Of a DNA stretch of 64,000 nucleotides, positions 25,014 through 36,800 are shown piece after piece. A model generated the notes under the pieces. It was not told the DNA's origin. It searched no databases and worked only from the letters and a program-made list of their open reading frames with translations. Position 1 is the first letter of the stretch, and every line of letters begins with the position of its first letter. The position numbers were made by a program, and so were the translations under genes. The DNA is from Rotaria macrura. Taxonomy: Eukaryota; Rotifera; Eurotatoria; Philodinida; Philodinidae. Where the stretch lies: NCBI GenBank assembly GCA_900239685.1, contig OENT01000101.1, positions 1 through 64,000 of the forward strand, given 5' to 3'.

Positions 25014-28000
25014 TTAGTTACTGCATCGATTCTTATTTAAAACAATTATCACTTTTTTCTATTCATTTCTATCATAATTAAATAAAATTATTAAACTCGC
25101 GAATAGATTGATTCATTGGCATGACTGAAAACGAACTTATGTATAAAATTTGAACGTTGAGTTTGACGTTGACGTGTACGCCATTCAATGGTTAATCTTT
25201 AAATATGATGTTTATTAAGATCAGAAAAAAATTTCTCTATTGTGTTGACGAAAATCCAATGGTTTCAGTCGAAGAAAATTAAACTGGATAGTCTCCATCG
25301 TCGATCGAATTTATTTATATCCGTTTCTTTTTAATTTTCTAATCATTTTAATAATTTTTTAACAATTAGAAAAAACTTATGTAATGTTATTTGTTTTTTC
25401 AACTACCGTAAACTATAACCAAAAGATTTTACATAACGGCGACTTGTTTTTACTATAGATGTTGGTTTTTTTCTCATAACGATGATATGAAGAAATTTCC
25501 CTGTTTCATTTCCCAGATCAGTAGATTTTAAAAAATCTACTGAAGTCATGTTCAATACAAATTATAATCAACTTACGGAGTACTTATCCGTTCGCATATA
25601 TTCGTACATTGAAGAAATAATAATTTCTTTTTCTCATTGATTTTTCTAGAAATAAGTTCGTGACAAGTGTACTAAAAATTTAAAGTATACTTTATCGAGA
25701 ATAACATAGTGCCATTTGTGGAAGTTCTAGCATTGTAATTGAATACAAGTCTACTAGAATTATCAAGGAAAGATTTACAAAAATGTAAGTTCGATGTCAT
25801 CAAGATTTGTTGGTCATGAGCTATAAAGATTTGACTATGAGTTATAGAGAGGCGACTCATAAAACAATTTGACTGTTTTGGTTAACTCTTCTGAAAAATC
25901 CATCGTCAAGAATCAATTCTGAAGTCTCGCCTCATTACAACAACCAACTTTGATAATCAACACAAAGAAACCTTCTAAGAAAAACTTACTTCATGCGTTT
26001 CATTGCAGATTTATATTCACTCTTTAAATCAGAGAAACACACAGATTAACGTCTAATTTCGGTTAAAAATTCTTATGAAATTACGCATCATCCTTTCACT
26101 AAGTTTACAGTGGTTTATGGTTGAATCCCATAAACCTAAGCTACATTAAAAACCGTTTTATGCATTCTATATAGTAGAAAATTTATCGTTGATCGAATTT
26201 ACAAGAAATAATGTTCTAAAGTTACTAACAAACGATGATTCAATGATTTTCTTAGTCAAAAACATTAAGTTATCGACAACCATTAAAGTAATTCAACGTT
26301 TATTTTGGCTCGACTACCATCGTTCTGTCGGCAATCATGGTGCATACGTTTTCAAATTAAATGAAGATAACAAAAGTTTGCTAGTACAAAATGAGATAAA
26401 GTACCAAGAATTTGAATGTAGTCTTTAGAAAATCTTTGCTTAATAATTTCTGGAAGGATTTTGTGAAACGCTACTAAAATCAGGCTATAGTTGATCAACA
26501 TTAGAACATACCACGAAACTATAATCTTAACTCAATTGTGAAAGTACGAGACAATGATGGTTTGATTCATGAGATAGAAATTCATAGTTGAACGTTCATG
26601 TGTTTTTTCCTTAAATCGAAATTTCATCTTTTCAATCTATAACGACCGTTTCTAACGTTGCTATTAGTGTTTGCATACATCCCGAAAATCTTTGAATTAT
26701 CTTGTGTCATCCATAATGAAGACACTTCTGACGATTAACTAATGAAGGTCTTATGAAATAGTATGTTTATGTACAATGCTATTTTTGAACAGTTTCTCTT
26801 CGAAATACTTGATTGGTGACATTCGATGCTTTCACTTCATTATTCTTCACTTCGAAGTGCATTTTAAAACAATATATGGAAGATGTAAAGTCAAACAGCT
26901 AATAAATTTGATTAAACAAATTCGTTTTTGAAAAAGATCGCTATTTTTGTGGCACTCACAATATATGATTTTCAAAGGAAATAGTGAGTCGACGTTAAAG
27001 AGCAAAAATTCTGATGACCATCATCCCTTCCACTCTTGTTTACAGGCATGGTCCCTAATTACAGAACCCCACCCCCTATGACAGACATAGTAACTAGCAT
27101 TATATTATCGTAATACATCATAGTTTTCTTTACTGTTTACTTCAATGTTGGTAATACGAAAAATGTTAAATTAAGAGAAATGACTATAGAGTAAATTAAA
27201 AAATAACGAGCAAATAGCAAGAATGAAAATGAAGTTTGGGCGCCATGCTGAAAAAGCCGATACAAAACAATTCGTGTTATTACATTTTCTGTATTTTCTA
27301 TTAGTATTATGAAGCCATAGATATGTGTGTTCCAAATTTAAGCCCCAAAGGAGCTGCGCTAAAAAACTTTTTGTATCAAAGTCGCTTCTGAATTTTTTGC
27401 TAATTATCTTGTATTTTGCGTACAAAACTCTGATAGTAAAACTTGAGTTTCGTTTTGTATTTCATGGCTTAAACTCAGGTGTTGCTGTTAAAGACATTCG
27501 GCAAATGTGTAGATTTATGAGTTCTCATAGACAACTCTTGTTTTAAAAAATGATGAAAAATACGTTCCTAATACGTATACCTCGTGTTATCTACTCCTTG
27601 GTTCTTCTATTTCTACGTAGTGTTGCACTGCATCTTCTATCACCTGATACAGCTCCAATCATCAAGTCGAACAATTTTAGGTTTAGATGGATGAACTGCT
27701 TATTTGAATCAGTTTAGTGTAATTTTCTTAAAGCAATATAGTTTTCTCTCAAAATATAGTTGCAATACATTGAGATGATTATTAGTTTTTCAAAACAACA
27801 AGGGTTTTCAGAGCGATGTTCTTAGAAATATCATCAATAGAAAACTACTATTCTGTCAATTACACCTACGGACTTCACACTAATGCTTTACAGCACAGAG
27901 TCCGCCCAGTAAGTACATTGATGTACTAAAGTGAAAGTGCTTTTTCTGTTGAAATCGAAGTCAACATCATTCTGAAATCGTTGATTTCATAACACTGAGA

Positions 28001-31000
28001 AACGTTTTCGGTTATTTTTCAGACTTCAAAAGAGTATAAATAGGAAATAAGATGATCAATGATAGTGTTGAATCAAGAGATCGATGAATGCAATATTACT
28101 AAATATTCAATAGTTTACAGACTTACAACATTCATAATCCTCGAGAGAAGTATCACAAAGCGATGCAAAAGATCATTTATCTGAATCAAGATATTTAAGT
28201 TATATAATCGGGAAGCAAGATTGAATTGAGATCTTTGAAAGATATTCCACATGTTTATAATTTGACCGTATCAGATATATTGCTGTATTACAAATTTTGT
28301 AAGATCCGTTCAAAATTGGTTGCGAGTATAAAAAGTGCATGACAACGAAGAAATCTACTTAAATATAATTCTCAGAAAGTCTTTGTTTCTTTATATATCT
28401 TGTTAAATCAGCATCTGCTCAACTTTGAGCCACATTATTATCTGTGAAGATATCTAATAAATATGAAATTCTATTTCAATCTCTTGAGTTGAAGCAAGTT
28501 AATACATGTATTAGCTTTGCCCTCGATTGCTCTGCAGCTGCTCAACTGTGTCTCTATGGCCAATTACATCTCTCAGCATGCAAAAATTTCCGGCATATCG
28601 TGATGTTTTGAAAACAAATCGAATCGAATAGTCGACTTAGTCATCCATTAAGACACTACAGAACTTCCGGAAGATCTCTATTGGATAATGTCTAGAAACA
28701 TTTGTTTCGAAAAATTCTAAATTTTTCTGTTTTTCAAAATTACCAATTTTACAAACTCGATATTTCAATAATGGAGCGATGAAAAACAGATTTTTTTATA
28801 AATTGAGAACTCATAAAGTTTACTGCAGAAAATTCTCTTATCGGTTTCCAATCTCTGGCTTCTGTTATTTTATTCAATCGTTCTACAAATGGTCACACTA
28901 ATAACCAAGCATAGAGGTAAAGGGTTAATTTTAATTGTAAATTTTAATGTGTTCTAGTTTAGCAGTAACTACCTTATTAAAGTAGTTTTCAGTTAAAGTG
29001 CCGACCCTAGACAAGACTAGAATTAAAAGCGATATGAGCACAAAATTATACTACTGAAGATCAATCACTCTTTGTTTTCGTTGTTCTCTATGGATCGGAT
29101 AAACAATGTATCTATTCCGCCCGGTCTCATCGTAACTTTCCTCGCCTCACACGACCCTGCTTCGCTAAAAATGCGCCACACAATGAGATGGGATCCCGTT
29201 TCAGTCTCAGATGGGAATTGCTTCGTTAATCTTCGGTGGAACTTCTACATTCACATTTTAGTCATTATTTTCAAATTAACCTGTTTGAGTAAGATCATCA
29301 ATAAAAGGAGGTCACGAAAAGTAATGATTGCATTCGTTAAATGTTGAAATATCAGAATAAATATTTAAATATTTACCAGCGCCCACTATTGATCCATAGA
29401 TAACAACATCGTTCAATAATGCATTCAAGACTTATCACTTTATGAGTACACCAAAAAAGTGACAATATTTTTCAATATGACTATTTTTACTGTTTAAGAT
29501 ATTTTTCTTCTGAATACAAGTGATCAGTTCATCTCATTCTTATTCATTTCTATATTGTTTATTATTTTAACACCACACAAAAAAAAACGTTTTTTCCTCT
29601 CCGTCATCCAAGCGGAACAACACACGCTGCTCACTTTATGCAGGTTGTTTTTACTCATGGAATTGAGGAAAGCGCTCACTACTGAGTACAAGGATATGAA
29701 CCTCACTGAGAGGTAAGTTACTCATACATAAAGGTTTTCAGTTGGTTCAAGCGTAATGCTGTTACGTTTCTGACATAGATCTTTAAAATTATTTCAGAAA
29801 GTGAGAGCGCTAGAATACTCATTAAAATGCTTTTCGAAACAGCTAATCATACTCTATTCATACTGTAGGAACGATCAAGTTTGGCTGAAGCTCCGGGCTT
29901 CAAGAAAGGTTCTACCATCGCGTCAAGCTGTGAAAAGAGAATATAGACCTTCTTTTTCTAGGGGGCGTATAAAAAAGCTAAATTTTTTGAGAAATCATCG
30001 CCACAAACAGAAAGCTTATGGAATCAGTTTTGTAGAGTCTAACATGAGCTTTGAAACAGAAAATATATTTAGTCTGAACTGTTTTTGCACAGACAAAAAT
30101 GAAGAAAAAAGAACAACGCTATGTTGCTTTTCGCAAGCCTGTGAAATGGTTTGTGTCGGCCGAATTCGAGGTACTTCGCGTTCTTAGAAGTATTCAACTT
30201 ATATATATAAATGTGTATATACTGATCACTGCGATAAGTATATCGTTATATAAAAAATCAAGTTACTACGTCAAATGGGAGCTCCTTGACCTTACATTAA
30301 GTTAGAAACTGTGAAAGAACTCAGAAGTTGCATTTATAGGGCTGCTAGTAAAACTTGAAGAGGTCGAGCCATGAATCGAATTATAAGTCTAATGTCATGT
30401 GACAAGGCATTTTTTGAAAAAAGTTTTAGTTAAAAACTTAAAAATTCTATTTTTGAAAATTTTAAAACCTTGCTTTCATGACTAAACTTCGTTTTTGAAA
30501 GAAAAAAGGTCCAATTGGTAACCAAGACAAAAATTTGTACGTTTCCAAGTGCTAAGATCTGTTCATATCGAAAACAGATCTTTTTAGAAACTTGATCAGC
30601 GACGCGGCATGCTACTTGGACTAACTGTTTTACCGAAGTAGAAAGATGTAATTTTTTTGAAACAAAAGAATGTGAAATCGATCATAAAAGACCAGATGTG
30701 CCACTTTAAATATTATTGAATAGCTACACTTAAAATAATATGTATCGGCACCAAGTATCCAGTTTCAGATTCCAGTAATGATAGTAAACTTATGTTGCAC
30801 CTGAACTTTAAAGATCTGTTCGTTTTTCTGTGCTTTATATCCTTCATGATCCAACTTATACAAAACGTAAGATCATGCTTGACGAGCGCTATATAGCCTG
30901 CTATATGGCATAGAAAAAGTGATTGCAATCAAAATCTAGTTTAGATGCTGATGCATAAACCTTAACAAACATTCATAAGTAACACTAACTATTCTTAATA

Positions 31001-32152
31001 TACCTTCTAAATATCTATCGAGAGTGCTGTATTTTAATCGATCGTTTATGAAATGCTTTCTGAGATTATATCTGCAGTTCGGTAATGCTAGTTAACACTG
31101 TTGAGATGTTTCTCGAAGAATTGTAAACATTTCGAGGAAATAGAGTAGCAGAATAGACACACGTTTTCGTTGAAGTACATAACTGCACACCTTTTATAGG
31201 TTTCTCTACCGTTAGAACGTTGATATATACCATTATATTTCCTGAACCCCCATAAAGATGTATAACATGTCCCTCTTTTATGAAACGCTTACTATTTCCA
31301 ATATCCAAGGCCATAAGATAAACTTGGCTCCGTTCTTCATTATCATCAAAAAGTACACGATGAAACACTTTGATCGATCGGTTTCTGCACTTAATAAAAC
31401 ATTCAATTACATTTCGTCAGCATACAAATAGAACAACTTCAGAAAGTGCGCCGTGTGAAACCATCAACTCCGACGACTCATTTTAATGGGATTAGTTGCG
31501 ATATTTTGATAAAATCTTAACTCTTCTTTTATGAATACCACACGGCCTGCCGATACATATGTGGTGTTAATAATAATGAGAATGAGCACTCAGAACTGTG
31601 GAAAGATATGGGTACGTAACCCATCATCGGAGCTAGTATTTATGATATAATTGATCCCTGGATTCATCCGTGAATAATCCCGAACCGGAAACTAAACATT
31701 TACGAACATTTTCTGAATTCAACTCTGTAGTGTTAACCTTTGTGAAATCGTTATTTTTAAAACTAGATTGAAATAATAAACTGCATAAAAAACTTAACGT
31801 GAATAAACAGAAATATAACTATGATTGAACTCTTTCTACAACCAATACTTTAAGGTCAAAAAATATACTATAGAGTTCTATTTGAAGTACGTCTCCATGT
31901 ATGATTTCGTCGAATATTTTCGCAAGATTAAAACCCAACAGCCTTTTCTTAATCTTAGTAAACTAACTATTGTCGCCTGTCATAGTGCTGTAAAACCAAC
32001 ATAACCAAGTACAAATGTCATGGCCAGTGTGAATATGTCGCCTAATGTGATCTTTCGTTTCGTTAGCACCCATGTAAAACATTCACACCCCGTCGAGATT
32101 CTCATAATATAATTATTGTTTTCTTCGAGGTACTGATAAGCCATAAAAGGGC
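25014..32152. other. Long spacer with a dispersed repeat and a doubtful reading frame
   Basis: No supported complete gene in 7.1 kb. It contains a 12-bp-arm perfect hairpin at 25518-25543, one copy of a dispersed repeat at 27040-27173, and a locally GC-richer patch at about 29120-29220 that may be element debris. The minus-strand frame 31066-31368 (100 codons, non-ATG start, open back to about 31420) reads like protein in composition but matches nothing I know; it might be an isolated exon or a relic. Confidence 0.4.
27040..27173 (+). repeat. Dispersed repeat, copy 1
   Basis: The last 82 bases (27092-27173, from AACTAGCATTATATTATCG to AAAAATGTTAAATTA) match 36182-36263 in the same orientation with only a few substitutions. 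Weaker similarity extends upstream through a CAGACATAG-type motif. No coding capacity or terminal repeats are visible, so the class is unknown. Confidence 0.7.
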
Positions 32153-32160
32153 TATAAAAA
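32153..32160 (+). promoter_or_regulatory. TATA box of the secreted-protein pseudogene
   Basis: TATAAAAA lies 81 bp upstream of the ATG at 32241, a normal spacing for a TATA promoter with a short leader. It is the clearest core promoter in the window. Confidence 0.55.
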
Positions 32161-32240
32161 TAGAGGCGCATTTCTGTCTAACTTCACTCATTCTCATCAC
32201 ATTTCGATATCCCCATCGTCTTCGAAAGCAACCAATCACA

Positions 32241-33415
32241 ATGAAAGTTGCTCTTGCACTTATATTCTTCGCCTGCATTGCTAGCTCAATCGCCTCAAAT
32301 GGGCGTAATGAAATCATTCGAAGCCTATTTGCACAAGATCAGGTCGCCGTCAATACTATCCTTCAAGCGCTTCAAGGACAAGCTCTTCAATTTCTACAAA
32401 ATTCCCCCGGTCAAATCTCATCAATTGTTGCTTCATTAGGTGGTCGATTTGAATTCAGTGAGCTCCTCAATACACTCAGTTCTCATTTTAACGGTCAAAT
32501 CAGCAGTTTATTCAATCAAGTTCCCCCTGCTCTTCAATGGCAGCGGTATTTTCAATTCTCAGTGTAGTAATACCTCACATAAACTATGCTGTTTCATTGA
32601 CAGGTTGTGCCGTTGCTGACATCCTTGATATGTTCAAACCAATCTTCCATGAAATTCTCCAAACCGTCCAAAACCTTGCCCAGGTCGAATCCTCACGATC
32701 GTTAACGACTATATACGTCGTAATACGGCCTCTGTGACCTTCTTTTGTCGTATTTCAGCGTAATACATGGCTCAGTATTATGACCGTATTTCTCCGGATC
32801 GTGTACGGTAAAATACGGTCATCTACGGAAATAAGAAAATTGATGTTTATCATCATCTTGATGAAAACCCTGCACTTTGTCGTGCATCGATCGTTTACGG
32901 TAAAATACGATCTATTACTAAGATCGTTTGCGATCTGAAACAACCGTACACTTTCGTATCCGACACTGAGAAATACGATCTTAATACTGAATCATGTATT
33001 ACGACGAAATACGGTCGTGTACGGTCGTAAATGCTCGTTGATGGAGTCCGTAATCATCGATCTGGGCGGTGTTCATGTTCTCAATCAAGGTTTAGGCGAT
33101 GTCCTCGGTGGTCTTGGTTCTCTCGGTAGATCACACATCTTTGGTGAACTCTGGAATAGTAAGTTTGCACAATAATGGCAGGAAAACGTCATGTCATCTT
33201 GTATTTTAGCCGTCAGTAATCAATTGTCTGGATTAATTGATCAAGCTACAACTGCTGTCACTGGCGTTTTGGGCAACCTTCAAAATCTTGGTTCAAAGCT
33301 TCTCAAAGCTTCAAAGCCACACTAGGAATAACTTGTTGGTCATGTTCTCAATGTTCTTGGTTCAATCTCAGAATCAATCAGCAACCTTCATGGTACAATC
33401 ACCGGTAGTAGTTAA
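32241..33415 (+). pseudogene. Disrupted gene for a secreted Leu/Gly-rich helical protein
   Basis: It begins with a clean signal peptide (MKVALALIFFACIASSIAS), then amphipathic Leu/Gln/Ser-rich sequence. The frame closes early at 32567, although protein-like sequence of the same style continues in other frames to a stop at 33413. Breaks seen: (1) around 32535 an extra base in CTTCAATGGCAGC puts the GTATTT...GACAG intron (54 bp) out of phase; (2) a 336-bp inverted-repeat element lies at 32704-33039 and the frame differs across it; (3) near 33300-33320 a duplicated CAAAGCTTCT precedes another frame change. A further intron with good borders (GTAAGT...TTTTAG, about 33159-33209) separates later parts rich in LGxL and NLG. 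TATA box and AATAAA (about 33499) are intact, so decay looks recent. I do not recognise the family. Confidence 0.7.
32704..33039. mobile_element. MITE-like inverted-repeat element inserted in the pseudogene
   Basis: The ends read AACGACTATATACG and, reverse-complemented from the right, AACGAGCATTTACG. Further in, 47 bases ending at about 32794 align with the reverse complement of about 32969-33015 with about seven mismatches (core CGTAATACATG..TCAGTATTA). The interior holds two direct copies of GATCGT.TACGGTAAAATACG (about 32798 and 32889). TACG/CGTA is far commoner than in flanking DNA. It has no coding capacity. A 3-bp GAT may be the target duplication, but this is weak. Confidence 0.7.
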
Positions 33416-33545
33416 GTAGTTGATCGAGAATGATTTTTTTCTCTGTAACTTAAACTTAACTTTGTTATCTATGCATGATGCTCTTGATTGAACGTGAATA
33501 AAAATTCTGCAATGACTATTGGCGCTCAAAGGGGGCGAAATTTAA

Positions 33546-33884
33546 ATGTTGATCGATGTCTTGATAATAGTTTTGTTAGTTTTAATCAATTTATTCGAAA
33601 GTATCGAATGTGGGAGTATTGATTTAATTCGATATCATGCCAATCTATATCGCTGTGGAGAAATTATCATTGACGAAGATCTTATACGACCATTGTATTC
33701 TTATTTTGTTTCGATGAAGCCGGAAGAACACCAAAATCTAAATGGCTTAGTTCCTGTATTGAATTCCTTACTACGCATAGAAGTTGCCTGTCATGCAGCA
33801 TATTTAACTTCAAACGAAGAAATGAAAAAGCCTTCTATTCTATACTCTGCATACAAATGGTTCAAGTCAACGTTTCGATCGTAA
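33546..33884 (+). CDS. Small hypothetical secreted protein
   Basis: A 112-residue frame that begins with a strong hydrophobic leader (MLIDVLIIVLLVLINLF, then ESIECGS), consistent with a signal peptide of about 18-20 residues. The mature part has three Cys and no domain I recognise. It lies only 131 bp behind the pseudogene stop and its AATAAA, on the same strand. It could be a short gene, an exon of a longer one, or a relic; no clear intron links it to frames downstream. Confidence 0.4.
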   Translation: MLIDVLIIVLLVLINLFESIECGSIDLIRYHANLYRCGEIIIDEDLIRPLYSYFVSMKPEEHQNLNGLVPVLNSLLRIEVACHAAYLTSNEEMKKPSILYSAYKWFKSTFRS

Positions 33885-36800
33885 ACTTTCATTTTGAGGA
33901 ATGCCTTTTTAAGCCGAAAACTTGTTCGAACGACAGATTATAGGTTGTATTCACTTGGCTTTTTACAAACAATAAGAATGAACAAATGCGTCATTGTCGG
34001 TTTATTGTATTATCTTAGAATTTTATGTAATGAATTCATTAGCTTGAAGAAAAAAGCTTTGATAGATCATGAATGGTGTCAAATGTATTCATTTCAATTC
34101 AATGAAGTAGATTCATTTCCATCGTGAACGGAACTTAGTCCTTTAACAAAAATATCATTTACATGTTCTTTTTTCTCACGAATCTAATTGGATAAAACAT
34201 TGATTCATGCAACTTTTGAAATTCAAATAGTTCTTGCAAAGTCATCTAGGTTTCTAAAAACATTTGGGGTGAATTATCTTGATTGATTGTATAGATAAAA
34301 CCTACATGTGACTTATTGAATATTAGTTACTCATTGATTCTAAGAGAGTGATGAGTTGTTAAGCAACTTCGTATTTTGCAGAATGATGTACCACATGATT
34401 ACTGTATCCATAAGAAGATAGTAGATAGTTTTGCCATCAGATAGATGAATTTGATAAACTCTAATCGTCGCGTCTCATACAGTGATCAGAAATAGGGTAT
34501 CTTGAACGCCGATTGCAAAAACTGAACTAGACAGAAACAATATAGAGACTTTCAGCGATTTTCAACTTGTAGAATCCACAGTTCAGCGATCTCATCCTTT
34601 TAAGCAGTTCTTTCGATAACTTACTAAGGCCTTTATCCAGCAATCAAGTTGTCGTGTCCAATTATTTGAATCTGTCTGATCTTTTATTTCATTATTGGTT
34701 AGCTTGTTAATAGGTAAATAAATTGCTGTCAATATTAACACATGAAAAATACGATGATGATGGTTGGTATAGCTCCGTAACATGAGCGTATGTATCTTTG
34801 TAGCGTAAACATATGTAGATCTTGGATGTTGATCTAAACATGCTTCTCGATTCTTTTCTGGAAAACATATGAATGATGATAAAGCATTTACTAGTTTCTA
34901 AATAATCTAACTCAGTATCTTGTCCCGAGACTAGACACTTCAAACATTTTGTACCTATGCATGATCAACGATAGAGCCTTGCGAGCATTGATAAGTGAAG
35001 TAGTGTCCCTCATTTTGTTTTTGACAAATTGAATCTTCCTCTCTATCTGAAGTATGCGATGCTTTGAAAACTATATGTAACTTAGTTCAATGCACTTGAC
35101 TCGAGAATATATGAAACCTTCTGTGAACTTTCTGTCGTGCTAAACATGAAACTATCAAAGTTAGACTCTGCATCCTAGAATGGAAAATCCTCAACAATGA
35201 ATTATTCAGTTCACATATTCAAAAAGAACACAACCGAAAGTCTTTTAACTGCATGTTCAATTATGCTTTTGCTTTTATCCGTTACATTTTAAACCACTAT
35301 CAAGAATTTGAATATAATCAGTAAAAAGAGTTTATAAACTTGTCATTTTAGATGTGATATTTTTCAGAAATGGTAGTTGTTTATTGACGTTCAGGAACCT
35401 AGATCATTGCCTAGATGAATAAAGTTACAGATGACGTAATCATTCTTTGAGCATATTATTTCAACGTGCTTGTTTTATGCAGTACAATCTCTTAACTATA
35501 ACCTAATTCAGAGGCAGTTTTATGATTTTAATTTATGTTGAATTGAAATTTGGAATTATTTACACAAGATGCAGACTTTCTCGTCATACCTAGCGAATCA
35601 CATTCATCCTTATATTTCCTATTATGAAATCGAAAAGCTTGATTCTATTACTTCGGTACCAGTTCATTGGTATCTCATCATTGCTAATTTTTTCTTCTAT
35701 ATTATCAATATTCACCAAATATTTTGTAGATATGCATTATCTTTTCTGTTCATAGCATTTTTTCTATTCACATAAACAATAACAAACTGTGAAACTCATG
35801 CGAAAAAGTTTTTTAATGCTAAATCTATTCCTTATCGTTCATGTTCAAGAAGCAGCACACTAGGATAGATAAGTAAATCGCTGTTATGTAAGCTAGACCT
35901 AGATGAATGAAAAATTTCATGCAATAATTTTTTCTTCTATGAATATAGTATTTTTTTTCTGAGATATTGTTTTGTACTCAGATAATCAATCAATAAGTTT
36001 TGTGGAACTCACACATGTTTCCAAAGAACATATTAAGTCGAAGTTTAAGAGAGAGGTGTAAGGCTTTTAATGTTCCCTACCTCTTCCGATCCGCGATTGC
36101 AGACATAGCCTCTAGTAATAGATGCCCCCACTCCCATTACAGACCAAAGAAACAAGTGTATTACTCCATTGCAGATATAACAACTAGCATTATATTATCG
36201 TAATATGTCATAGCTTGCTTTACAGTTTACTTCAATGCTAGTAATAAGAAAAATGTTAAATTACGAAAAGATAAAGGAAAATGATTAAAATCGTCCATAT
36301 TTATTGAAACTTTAATTCTGTCATTGATTAAACATGTAAGTGCATCTTTCGAAGTCTTATATTGCAACATATAAAGTAAAAATCATACGGATAAATAAAT
36401 AATTATAGTTTTTGTAGTTTTCTTTTTTGAAATAAATTAATTATAGCAGCTGTTATCTGTTGAGTTTCAAGTAAAATAAACTTCAGAGTTGCTGTTTTTA
36501 ATCGAGATGCGAAAATAAGAATCGTATGCTGTTTCCCAAAACAATTGAAAAGATGTGCCGCATATTATTTCCAATTCACCTTTTCTCATATATCAAAGTC
36601 TGTATTAAAATATATGATCTTATCTACAAGCAGTGTTCTATGACAATCAGTAAATAGTTAACGAAGATTTCAAAAAAATCATTGATTTTCTATGCTATGA
36701 AAGATGCTTTTCATAGTTCAACGAGTAACAATTTAAAAGTATTAGTAAACTATGATGCCTACCCGAAAAGCATCAAGACAATAGTCACAAAGATCTCTCT

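Noticed and set aside
29801-30187. 128-codon plus-strand frame
   Set aside because: No ATG context, no motif and several overlapping frames of equal quality.
30550-30580. AAGATCTGTT...AACAGATCTT hairpin
   Set aside because: A short isolated inverted repeat expected by chance in a sequence of this length.
31066-31368. 100-codon minus-strand frame with protein-like composition
   Set aside because: It has no ATG start and no clear splice partners; I could not tie it to a family, so it is only mentioned in the spacer entry.
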